The position numbers and the translations under genes were made by a program. A DNA stretch of 64,000 bases, from assembly GCA_030539335.1 (NCBI GenBank), contig JAUNSG010000014.1, forward strand, positions 1-64,000, in the 5' to 3' direction. This DNA comes from Eubacteriales bacterium. GTDB taxonomy: Bacteria; Bacillota; Clostridia; Oscillospirales; Butyricicoccaceae. The notes under the pieces were generated by a model. That model searched no databases. It was given only the letters and a program-made list of their open reading frames with translations, and was not told the origin of the DNA. Each line of letters starts with the position of its first letter. Position 1 is the stretch's first letter. This document shows positions 26,108-33,207 of this stretch, in pieces.

Positions 26108-26263
26108 GCGGGCGAGGCTATCTGCGGCGATCATTCTATCGTGCCTCATGTGCGATATCGTGTTAGAACCCAATGATAATTCAGAAAGCATATCTTTCAG
26201 AGAAACGCCTTGAATTTTTGCTCGGCTTTTGATGGCTTCTGCTATATTTAGCGATTTATACAC
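26036..26263 (-). CDS. XRE-family HTH regulator (island copy 2)
   Basis: 75 residues, GTG start at 26263 seven bases after AAGGAGGT. HTH core IQGVSLKDMLSELSLGSNTISHMRHDR; tail DYLDCSVDYLLGRTDKPEINK as in its two neighbours. It lies 33 bp after the stop of the XRE gene at 26297 with no promoter between, so both are probably on one message. Confidence 0.8.
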   Translation of the reverse strand: MYKSLNIAEAIKSRAKIQGVSLKDMLSELSLGSNTISHMRHDRMIAADSLARIADYLDCSVDYLLGRTDKPEINK

Positions 26264-26296
26264 AAAAACAACCTCCTTAGCCAGGAATCTCTACAA

Positions 26297-26368
26297 CTAT
26301 TTGTTTACTTCCGGGTTGTCCGTCCTGCCAAGCAGATAATCAACTGAGCAGTCGAGGTAGTCGGCAAG
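26297..26368. repeat. Shared 3' module, copy 3
   Basis: Third copy of the 72-bp 3' module found also at 25555 and 26036. Confidence 0.7.
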
Positions 26369-26512
26369 TTTAATAAGAGTTTCACCATTGGGCAATGTAC
26401 CGCCTGTTTTCCACTTGGTAACAATGCCAGAAGATATTCCAATTTCTTTTGCTACGGGATTCGGTTTTGTTCCACGAGCAAGACAAAGATTGTAAAATCT
26501 TTCCCAAAACAT
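26297..26512 (-). CDS. XRE-family HTH regulator (island copy 3)
   Basis: 71 residues: ERFYNLCLARGTKPNPVAKEIGISSGIVTKWKTGGTLP is the HTH, a type common in Firmicutes element repressors, with the shared tail DYLDCSVDYLLGRTDNPEVNK. The start at 26512 follows AAGGAGG at 5 nt. It is divergent from the gene at 26648, with two TCTCA-N6-TGAGA repeats between them. Confidence 0.82.
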   Translation of the reverse strand: MFWERFYNLCLARGTKPNPVAKEIGISSGIVTKWKTGGTLPNGETLIKLADYLDCSVDYLLGRTDNPEVNK

Positions 26513-26541
26513 AATGGCCTCCTTTTGTGCAAAACGCTGAA

Positions 26542-26589
26542 ATCTCATAAAACTGAGAAAACATATTGATTATCTCATAAAAGTGAGAT
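26542..26589. promoter_or_regulatory. Paired inverted repeats, operators of XRE copy 3
   Basis: ATCTCA-TAAAAC-TGAGAA (26542-26559) and ATCTCA-TAAAAG-TGAGAT (26572-26589), centres 30 bp apart, in the divergent region, with TATAAT-like DNA directly after. Layout equals that of XRE copy 1, but the half-site differs. Confidence 0.65.
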
Positions 26590-26647
26590 ATAATATAATT
26601 GAGTCAACAGACTAATTTAACTATATCATGCAAAGGAGAAAAAACCA

Positions 26648-27010
26648 ATGTCCGAATTGACGGAAATGCTCAAAAAAGCAGATTTAGCAAACCTCACCTC
26701 GTATTTTCTCTATGGCGTCGGAGAGAACGGAACGGTTTTCGAGAGCTACGAAAAGACCCTGGAGGAATCCTATGATGTCCTCTTCGACCAATTGGAAGCC
26801 ATGTATCCTTCGGCAGACCGGACGGATAATGACCTGTATGATTCGGTGATCGATTTTGCAGCCTTACATGAGGATATTTATCTGGAAGCAGGCCTGTTGA
26901 TCGGCTTTCAGCTATATAAAAGCATGGAATGTGGATACCAAAACCACAAAGAAAACGATTTGCAGGCGGCCCTGCATAGGAAGCGGGAGAGTAAAAGCCC
27001 AACCGCATAG
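26648..27010 (+). CDS. Hypothetical protein divergent from XRE regulator
   Basis: 120 residues, mostly helical and acidic, not recognised with confidence. It has LEESYDVLFDQLEAMYPS and a helix IDFAALHEDIYLEAGLLIGFQLYKSM. Small proteins of this shape are common in Clostridia accessory islands. AAAGGAGAA precedes the ATG. A decayed copy of its 5' end lies at 25923. Its promoter is probably controlled by the XRE protein at 26297. Confidence 0.6.
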   Translation: MSELTEMLKKADLANLTSYFLYGVGENGTVFESYEKTLEESYDVLFDQLEAMYPSADRTDNDLYDSVIDFAALHEDIYLEAGLLIGFQLYKSMECGYQNHKENDLQAALHRKRESKSPTA

Positions 27011-27048
27011 AAAAACAAAAACGCGCTGTGGATTGCTCCACAGCGCGT
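27011..27048 (-). terminator. Intrinsic terminator of the por operon
   Basis: ACGCGCTGTGGA-TTGC-TCCACAGCGCGT, a perfect 12-bp stem. On the minus strand it is followed by TTTTTGTTTTT, so it ends the porCDAB message. Confidence 0.9.
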
Positions 27049-27078
27049 CGGGGTCAATAATTCAATAAAAAGGATCGT

Positions 27079-28008
27079 TTACTTGCACTTTGCCAGCAGC
27101 TTGTTCCACTTTTCGTCGACGTACTGCTGTGCTTCCTCGATCATCCATTCGTTGCCCTTCTTGAAGCAGTGCTTGAAGCGGCCCTGCTTGGCCATGAATT
27201 CCTCGACCGGAAGCTTTTTCTTCGGCATGTAGGTCAGGCGCCATTCGCCCTCGACCACCTCATACATCGGCCAGACACAGGTGTCAACCGCCAGACGGCA
27301 GATTTCCGCCATGTCCTGCGCCTGGAAGCGCCAGCCGCGCGGGCACGGGCTGAGGACGTTCAGGAACGCAGCGCCCTCGGTGTAGATCGCGCGGTGTGCC
27401 TTCTCATGCAGGTCGCGGAAGTTGGTGAGGAAGGTGGTCTGTGCAACATACGGGATGTTGTGTGCCGCCAGAATTTCCGACAGGTCCTTCTTGTTCTGCT
27501 TCTTGCCGTACGACTGCGTACCGACCGGAGAGGTGGTTGCATCGGCAAAACGCGGGGTGGAGGACGAACGCTGGATACCGGTGTTCATGTACGCTTCGTT
27601 GTCGTAGCAGACATAAACCATGTCGTGACCGCGCTCCATGGCGCCGGACAGGGACTGGAAGCCGATGTCGTAGGTGCCGCCGTCGCCGCCGAATGTGATG
27701 AACTTAAAGGTATCGTCGATCTTGCCCTTCTTCTTCAGAACATTGTAAGCGGCTTCCACACCGCCGCAGGTGGCCGCTGCGTTCTCAAACGCACAGTGGA
27801 TGTAGCTGTCCGTGTAAGCGGTGTACGGATACATATAGGAGGAAACCTCCAGACAGCCGGTTGCGTTGGTGACAACCGCCTTGTCCTTTTCGTCCAGCGC
27901 ACGGAGAACGGCGCGGACCGTGATGCCAGCGCCGCAGCCGGCACACAGACGATGGCCGCCGACAAAGCGCTCCTTCTTGGATAACTGTTCTTTCAGATTA
28001 TATGCCAT
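27079..28008 (-). CDS. porB: 2-oxoacid:ferredoxin oxidoreductase, beta subunit
   Basis: 309 residues, the thiamine-diphosphate-binding subunit of a four-subunit POR/VOR-type enzyme. The TPP motif is TFGGDGGTYDIGFQSLSGAMERG, and CAGCGAG near the N-terminus holds cluster cysteines. The complex converts a 2-oxoacid plus CoA to acyl-CoA, CO2 and reduced ferredoxin, reversibly. It is the last gene of the operon, five bases after porA. Substrate class (pyruvate, 2-oxobutyrate or branched-chain) cannot be fixed from the chain alone; the leader points to Ile metabolism. Confidence 0.92.
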   Translation of the reverse strand: MAYNLKEQLSKKERFVGGHRLCAGCGAGITVRAVLRALDEKDKAVVTNATGCLEVSSYMYPYTAYTDSYIHCAFENAAATCGGVEAAYNVLKKKGKIDDTFKFITFGGDGGTYDIGFQSLSGAMERGHDMVYVCYDNEAYMNTGIQRSSSTPRFADATTSPVGTQSYGKKQNKKDLSEILAAHNIPYVAQTTFLTNFRDLHEKAHRAIYTEGAAFLNVLSPCPRGWRFQAQDMAEICRLAVDTCVWPMYEVVEGEWRLTYMPKKKLPVEEFMAKQGRFKHCFKKGNEWMIEEAQQYVDEKWNKLLAKCK

Positions 28009-28013
28009 GATTC

Positions 28014-29195
28014 TTACCCTCTCTGTCCGATGTGACGGTACACCTCACCGGTCTTGCCGGTTTCGATGATCTCATCCAGCTGATCGAAAATGTACTCACA
28101 GTCTTCCACACGGAAGTCACGTCCGCCCAGACCGTACACATAGTTGATTGCCTTCGGGCGGGTTTCCAGATCGTACAGTGCGCTGCGGGTCTCAGCAAAC
28201 AGCGGGCCGCCGGCGTTGGAGAAGCTCTCCGCCTTGTCCATGACGGCAACTGCCTTGACGCCGGACAGAGCCTCGGCGATTTCTTCGAACGGGAACGGAC
28301 GGAATACACGAACCTTCAGCATACCGACCTTGCGGCCCTCGGCGCGCAGCTTGTCAACCGTAGCGCGTGCGGTACCGGCGGAAGAGCCGATGATGACAAC
28401 CGCACTGTCGGCATCCTCCAGCTTGTAGCTCTCGAAGAAGCCGTAGTAGCGGCCGGTCTCGTCGCCGAACTTCTTGCCAACCTCAAGGATGACCTTCTTG
28501 GCGTTCTTCATGGCCTGGACCTGTCCCATCTTGGCCTCCATGTAGTACGGGGAGACGCCGTATGGGCCGACCGCCAGCGGGTTTTCGTGCTTGAGCAGGT
28601 AGTTTTCCGGATTGTACTCGCCGACGAAGTTCTTGACCATCTCATCGGTCTCCAGCTCAATGTTCTCGACGGCATGCGAGGTGATGAAGCCGTCCTGACA
28701 AACCATGATCGGCAGGCGGACATCCGGATTCTCGGAGATCGGCATAGCCTGGATGTAGTTGTCATAGGCTTCCTGGTTGTTTTCTGCGAAAATCTGAATC
28801 CAGCCGGTGTCACGGGCGCCCATGGCATCCGAATGGTCGTTGTTGATGTTGATCGGTCCGGTCAGCGCACGGCAGACCAGAGACAGCGTAACCGGCAGGC
28901 GGGAGGAAGAGGCGACATACAGCAGCTCCCACATCAGAGCCAGACCGCAGGAGGACGTCGCGGTGACAGCACGGGCGCCGGCAGCAGAAGCGCCGATACA
29001 GGTGGACATGGAGGAGTGCTCGGACTCCACGGTGACATACTCGGTGTCAACCTCTCCGTTTGCCACGTACTGTGCAAAGTACTGCGGGATCTCGGTGGAT
29101 GGCGTGATCGGGAAGGCACCCATGACATCCGGGTTGATCTGCTTCATGGCATAGGCAACGGCCTCGTTGCCGGAAAGTCTATCGCGAATCGACAT
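28014..29195 (-). CDS. porA: 2-oxoacid:ferredoxin oxidoreductase, alpha subunit
   Basis: 393 residues. The N-terminal pyrimidine-binding domain has GAFPITPSTEIPQYFAQYV and VESEHSSMSTCIGASAAGAR, with SSCGLALMWELLY; the later domain contains VVIIGSSAGTARATVDKLR. It forms the catalytic pair with porB. It starts three bases after porD ends. Family members act on pyruvate, 2-oxoisovalerate or 2-oxobutyrate. Confidence 0.92.
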   Translation of the reverse strand: MSIRDRLSGNEAVAYAMKQINPDVMGAFPITPSTEIPQYFAQYVANGEVDTEYVTVESEHSSMSTCIGASAAGARAVTATSSCGLALMWELLYVASSSRLPVTLSLVCRALTGPININNDHSDAMGARDTGWIQIFAENNQEAYDNYIQAMPISENPDVRLPIMVCQDGFITSHAVENIELETDEMVKNFVGEYNPENYLLKHENPLAVGPYGVSPYYMEAKMGQVQAMKNAKKVILEVGKKFGDETGRYYGFFESYKLEDADSAVVIIGSSAGTARATVDKLRAEGRKVGMLKVRVFRPFPFEEIAEALSGVKAVAVMDKAESFSNAGGPLFAETRSALYDLETRPKAINYVYGLGGRDFRVEDCEYIFDQLDEIIETGKTGEVYRHIGQRG

Positions 29196-29198
29196 AGC

Positions 29199-29501
29199 TT
29201 ACTTCTCCTCCTTTCCAAACGAGATGGCGCCAAACGGACATACCTTATAACAGATGCCGCAGCCCTTGCAGTGGTCAAAGTCAAAATCCTGACGCTTGCC
29301 GCCTACAACCGGGATGGAAGAATCCGGGCAGAACGGGGCGCAGAGCAGGCACTGTTTGCACTTGGCCGGATCCCAGGCCGGAGCCATCGTACGCCATTCG
29401 CCGGTGATCGTCATCAGAGAGGTAGCCGGCTCATAAATTTCACAGCCCGGGGTCAGTTCCTGCCACTTGGACTGTTCGTTGATATCCTTTGCGTGAATCA
29501 T
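29199..29501 (-). CDS. porD: 2-oxoacid:ferredoxin oxidoreductase, delta subunit (2[4Fe-4S])
   Basis: 100 residues, ferredoxin-like, with two cluster motifs: CKQCLLCAPFCP and CKGCGICYKVCP. It passes electrons from the TPP site to free ferredoxin. It overlaps porC by four bases. Confidence 0.93.
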   Translation of the reverse strand: MIHAKDINEQSKWQELTPGCEIYEPATSLMTITGEWRTMAPAWDPAKCKQCLLCAPFCPDSSIPVVGGKRQDFDFDHCKGCGICYKVCPFGAISFGKEEK

Positions 29502-30076
29502 CCTACCTGAACCTCCTCCATCGATCTGGTCAGTACCGCCATGTTGCCCTCGACAACCTGCGGCTTTGTTGCGAACTTATGCTTAAAGGAAGCCTCCATG
29601 TCGTGGACGAACTTGTCCACCTCGACAACACCGGAAACCTTGACCGCGGCGGCGAGCATCGGCGTGTTCGGGAAATTCTTTCCCAGGATTTCCTCCGAAA
29701 TCTTTGCGGCATCAATGGTGGCAACCTTGCCCGGATAGCCGCCCAGCTCCGGACGGACCTCATCCGGGGTCTTCGGGGTGTTGATGATGATAGCGCCTTC
29801 CGGATTCAGGCCGTGGGTGACATCAACCGACTCGATCAGGGTTTCGTCGACAACAACGACGAAGTCCGGGTCATAAATATTGGAATGTACAGTACAACGC
29901 TCATCGCTGATGCGATTGTACGCGGTGATCGGTGCGCCCATGCGTTCCGGGCCGTATTCCGGAAATCCCTGAACATACTTGCCCGAGCTGAACGCCGCGT
30001 CGGCAAGCAGCAGGCAGGCGGTCTTTGCGCCCTGACCACCGCGGCCGTGCCAGCGGATTTCAACAGTTTTGTTCAT
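29498..30076 (-). CDS. porC: 2-oxoacid:ferredoxin oxidoreductase, gamma subunit
   Basis: 192 residues. Begins IRWHGRGGQGAKTACLLLADAA, the glycine-rich signature of the gamma subunit, with VQGFPEYGPERMGAPITAYNR. The start at 30076 (MNKTVEI) follows GAGGAGG; the frame upstream is the leader RNA. First gene of the operon and directly behind the T-box terminator. Confidence 0.93.
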   Translation of the reverse strand: MNKTVEIRWHGRGGQGAKTACLLLADAAFSSGKYVQGFPEYGPERMGAPITAYNRISDERCTVHSNIYDPDFVVVVDETLIESVDVTHGLNPEGAIIINTPKTPDEVRPELGGYPGKVATIDAAKISEEILGKNFPNTPMLAAAVKVSGVVEVDKFVHDMEASFKHKFATKPQVVEGNMAVLTRSMEEVQVG

Positions 30077-30150
30077 ATGAGAACAGCCTCCTCTATAGAT
30101 TGAAAAAAATAATGGTTTCGTATGAAGGGAATCGGGGAAAGGGATTGCAT

Positions 30151-30377
30151 AAAAAAAGCTTCCGTCCTCCGTAAAAGGACGAAAGCAGAGCAATCGCAAA
30201 CCACCTGTTACTGCATACCAACATACGCGCTCCGCATAACGGGGGAGAAACCGGCATAGCCTACTATGATTTCGGCTTGCGACTCAGGAGTGATTTTCCA
30301 CACAGGCTACTAATACCGGGCTTGCACTGGATCCCGGCTCGCTGTGATGTTTGCAGAGTGTGTACTCTCTCCATCGC
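30151..30377 (-). ncRNA. T-box riboswitch, Ile (ATC) specifier
   Basis: On the minus strand, Stem I starts at GCGA (30377) and closes at TCGC (30282-30279). Its inner loop has AGTA on the 5' side (30366-30363) and GAA-A-ATC-A on the 3' side, giving ATC (30294-30292) as specifier, i.e. tRNA-Ile. The distal part carries AGCGAGCCGGG and AGTGCAAGCCCGG. The antiterminator core is AGGTGGTTTGCG (30206-30195), whose TGGT fits a tRNA with discriminator A. The terminator GCTTTCGTCC/GGACGGAAGC plus seven T is at 30186-30151. Uncharged tRNA-Ile would turn on porCDAB. Confidence 0.85.
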
Positions 30378-30404
30378 TGTCTTTAAAATATTTGACTGGA
30401 TACA

Positions 30405-30433
30405 AGTATATAACAATTTTTTGAGGGATGCAA
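30405..30433 (-). promoter_or_regulatory. Promoter of T-box-porCDAB unit
   Basis: Minus strand: TTGCAT (30433-30428), 17-nt spacer, TATACT (30410-30405), about 28 bp before Stem I. Confidence 0.75.
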
Positions 30434-30613
30434 CTGTCATTTTCCACAAAAAGCAAAGAAAAAGCGAAAAATATGTAAAAAGATTTTTATTCATGGAAGG
30501 ATAGATGAAACAAAATTGTTAAAATTCAGAGAATATGGTGTTTTTTTTGCATCCTGTCTGTTACAATAGAGCTGGATAACTATCCGATTTAGACGCCAGG
30601 GAGGCAATCGGCA

Positions 30614-31957
30614 TTGGATAACAAGAAAAAACGGGAATTTTTAAGGCAATATATTGGTTGGGGTGTGACGATTGTTGTTGTCAGCGCCCTTGTTTTGCTG
30701 TTGTTTTTCTGTATTTACCGTTCGGCGGCGCTGAAAAGCGCGATCGGCAACCTGATCCGTATCCTGATGCCGGTCATCTATGGATTGGTGATCGCCTACC
30801 TGCTGGCGCCGATGTATGATTATCTCGGGCGGAAGCTGCGTAGTCTGTTTTCTGAAAAGCTGCATTGGACAAGCAAACGCATGGAGGTCGTGGCCTCGGT
30901 CACCGCTATGTTCCTGACGTTTGCCTTTATGATCGCGATCGTAGTCGGGCTGCTTGTCCTGCTGATCCCGCGGCTGATTACCAGCATTTCGGGAATTATC
31001 GCGACGTTCCCGACGACGATGAACACGATGTCGCTGTATGTCCAGCAGATTTTCGGCGGCCATGCCAATCTGGAAGGTCCGGCGGTCGCGCTGTACCAGC
31101 AGATCTACGATTATCTGCAGAGCTGGGTGCAGAATGATGTGGTTCCGCAGTTTCAGCACATGTTCTCGTATTTTACCGACATTGTCCGCAATACGGTCCT
31201 GTTTGTGAAGAATATTCTCATCGGCATCGTGGTCGCGGTTTATATCCTGGCCAACAAGACCAAATTTGCCAGCCAGGCCAAGAAGCTGCTGTATGCGGCC
31301 TTCGACGTGCGCATTGGCAATATCATCATGGAAAACATCCGCTTCGCGAATGAGGCGTTCGGCGGATTCCTCGGCGGGAAAATCGTCGATTCGGCGATTA
31401 TCGGCGTCATCAGCTGGATCGGGCTTTCGATTATGAACATGCCGTACGCGCTGATTCTGGCGGTGGTGATCGGTGTGACCAATATCATTCCGTTCTTTGG
31501 ACCGTTCATCGGTGCCGTGCCGTGCGCGATATTGATTTTCCTTGTCAGCCCGATTAAAACGCTGTATTTTATCATCTTTATTGTGGTTTTGCAGCAGTTT
31601 GACGGCAATATCCTGGGACCGAAGATTCTGGGCAAGACGACGGGCATTTCCAGCTTCGGCGTCCTGTTCTCGATTATCTTCTTCGGCGGGCTGTTTGGCT
31701 TCGTCGGCATGATTATCGGCGTCCCGCTGTTTGTAGTCATACGGCATATTATGTCGTATCTTGTCCGGGAATCGCTCGTGCGGAAGAACCTCCCGCTGGG
31801 CGCCGAGTCGTATGAAAACCTCGACCATTTTGACAATGAGCAGCATCCGATCCGGATGGAGGTGCAGGAGGATGCAGAGCGGACGATTGATATGGATCCG
31901 GACATCACGTCCCAAACGGAGGAACCCGATCCGGGCCCTCCGGACGCAGAGCAATAA
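30614..31957 (+). CDS. AI-2E family (PerM/YtvI-type) membrane transporter
   Basis: 447 residues with about eight membrane segments. Typical parts are LIRILMPVIYGLVIAYLLAP, VLLIPRLITSISGIIATFP (central periplasmic loop) and GVTNIIPFFGPFIGAVPCAI, the family hallmark. The start is TTG at 30614, nine bases after GGGAGG; no ATG alternative exists in the first 80 codons with a site. Family members transport varied small molecules or Na+/H+; substrate unknown. The C-terminal 60 residues are charged and cytoplasmic. Confidence 0.9.
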   Translation: MDNKKKREFLRQYIGWGVTIVVVSALVLLLFFCIYRSAALKSAIGNLIRILMPVIYGLVIAYLLAPMYDYLGRKLRSLFSEKLHWTSKRMEVVASVTAMFLTFAFMIAIVVGLLVLLIPRLITSISGIIATFPTTMNTMSLYVQQIFGGHANLEGPAVALYQQIYDYLQSWVQNDVVPQFQHMFSYFTDIVRNTVLFVKNILIGIVVAVYILANKTKFASQAKKLLYAAFDVRIGNIIMENIRFANEAFGGFLGGKIVDSAIIGVISWIGLSIMNMPYALILAVVIGVTNIIPFFGPFIGAVPCAILIFLVSPIKTLYFIIFIVVLQQFDGNILGPKILGKTTGISSFGVLFSIIFFGGLFGFVGMIIGVPLFVVIRHIMSYLVRESLVRKNLPLGAESYENLDHFDNEQHPIRMEVQEDAERTIDMDPDITSQTEEPDPGPPDAEQ

Positions 31958-31986
31958 ACCATAGCGTATCCAAGAGGGGAGTCTGC

Positions 31987-33093
31987 ATGCAACAGAGGGG
32001 GATCGCTGCGCAAAAGAACAGCCGCCGCGACATTTTCATGGATAACTTAAAAGGACTTCTGATCGTCAGTGTGGTTTTTGTCCATATGTACGATATGACC
32101 TGTGCAAAAACTGGCTGGACGCACTTGATGCGTCTGGCCATTCTTACCGTTCAGATGCCGCTGTTTATGTTTATTTCCGGCTATTTTGGGAAAAACATTT
32201 CCAAACGACGGGAAGAGGCGGTGCGGTTGTATCTGATCCCGTTCTTTGTTTTTAACACCTTGTATTTTCTCGTGCGCCACTGGCAGGGAGAGGACTTCAC
32301 CTACGGCATTTTGCGTCCGTTTAATATGTATTGGTATTTGCTGACGCTGATCCTCTACCGCCTGCTGATGGACAACCTCAAGCAGGTGCGAGGATTGTTT
32401 CCGCTTTCGATCGGACTTGCCCTGCTCGCCGGGCTAGACCAGCATCTCGGACGGACGCTGTCTCTGTCGCGGGCGATCTGTTTTTTCCCGTTTTATCTCA
32501 TGGGCATTTACTGCCCGAAGGAATGGGTGGAGAAGGCGAAGAAGATCCCGCGTCCGGCGGCGGTGCTGCTGCTGGTGCTCTGCACGCTGATTGCGGACAC
32601 GCTTGCCCTGCTGTTCGAGCCGCTGGCGAAGGTGAGCCATCCCTATCAGTTGGTCAACAGCTATGTGACACAGGGGCTGACCTGGAAGGAAGGGATGCTC
32701 ATGCGGTTGAGCATTTATCTTCTGGCGCCGATCATGGGCGCGGCGGTGCTGGCGCTCTGTGCGCGGCGGCGCTGCATCCTCACCCAGATCGGAAAGAACA
32801 GCCTGGAGGTCTATCTGCTCCATGCGTTCCCGATGCTGCTGGTTTTGCAGAAGCTCGAGCATTATTTCCCGGCGACCGGATGGACGATCCTGTTCTTGAT
32901 CGCCTATTCGCTGGTGGTTTCGCGCCTGCTGGCATGTGATGGTGTGGCGCGGGTCTATCATGCGGTCTTCGACCGGATTGAGCAGACGCTATTCCCCAAA
33001 GAGGAACAGCCATTTTTCCCTTTTTCCCTGTTTTTTGGGAGACACAGGCCAAAGAGAACCCGGAACGTGAACGATAACCGGCAGACACCGTAA
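31987..33093 (+). CDS. Membrane acyltransferase (acyltransferase 3 family)
   Basis: 368 residues with about ten membrane segments. The N-terminus RRDIFMDNLKGLLIVSVVFVHMYD has the family's Asn/Lys-Gly and His positions (VVFVH), and LFMFISGYFGKN follows. These enzymes O-acylate surface sugars or antibiotics. GAGGGGAG is upstream of the ATG. It follows the AI-2E-type gene by 29 bp, so an operon is likely. Confidence 0.85.
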   Translation: MQQRGIAAQKNSRRDIFMDNLKGLLIVSVVFVHMYDMTCAKTGWTHLMRLAILTVQMPLFMFISGYFGKNISKRREEAVRLYLIPFFVFNTLYFLVRHWQGEDFTYGILRPFNMYWYLLTLILYRLLMDNLKQVRGLFPLSIGLALLAGLDQHLGRTLSLSRAICFFPFYLMGIYCPKEWVEKAKKIPRPAAVLLLVLCTLIADTLALLFEPLAKVSHPYQLVNSYVTQGLTWKEGMLMRLSIYLLAPIMGAAVLALCARRRCILTQIGKNSLEVYLLHAFPMLLVLQKLEHYFPATGWTILFLIAYSLVVSRLLACDGVARVYHAVFDRIEQTLFPKEEQPFFPFSLFFGRHRPKRTRNVNDNRQTP

Positions 33094-33110
33094 AATGTCT
33101 GTCGGTTTTT
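33078..33110 (+). terminator. Intrinsic terminator
   Basis: CCGGCAGACA-CCGTAAAA-TGTCTGTCGG with one G-U pair, then TTTTTG, overlapping the end of the acyltransferase gene. Confidence 0.8.
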
Positions 33111-33139
33111 GCGTATTCCACTTTTTTTCTGCGAAACGA

Positions 33140-33168
33140 TTGCGTTGCGACGACGGCTTTGCTATAAT
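33140..33168 (+). promoter_or_regulatory. Promoter of gdpP-rplI-dnaB operon
   Basis: TTGCGT (33140-33145), 17-nt spacer, TATAAT (33163-33168), extended by TGC before -10. Confidence 0.75.
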
Positions 33169-33207
33169 GCTAACTGTATTAATGTCTTTAAAAGGGGGAA
33201 TGGCCGC

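Noticed and set aside
25555..26368. The three 72-bp repeats as a CRISPR-like array
   Set aside because: They are inside genes, too few and too far apart, and encode protein tails.
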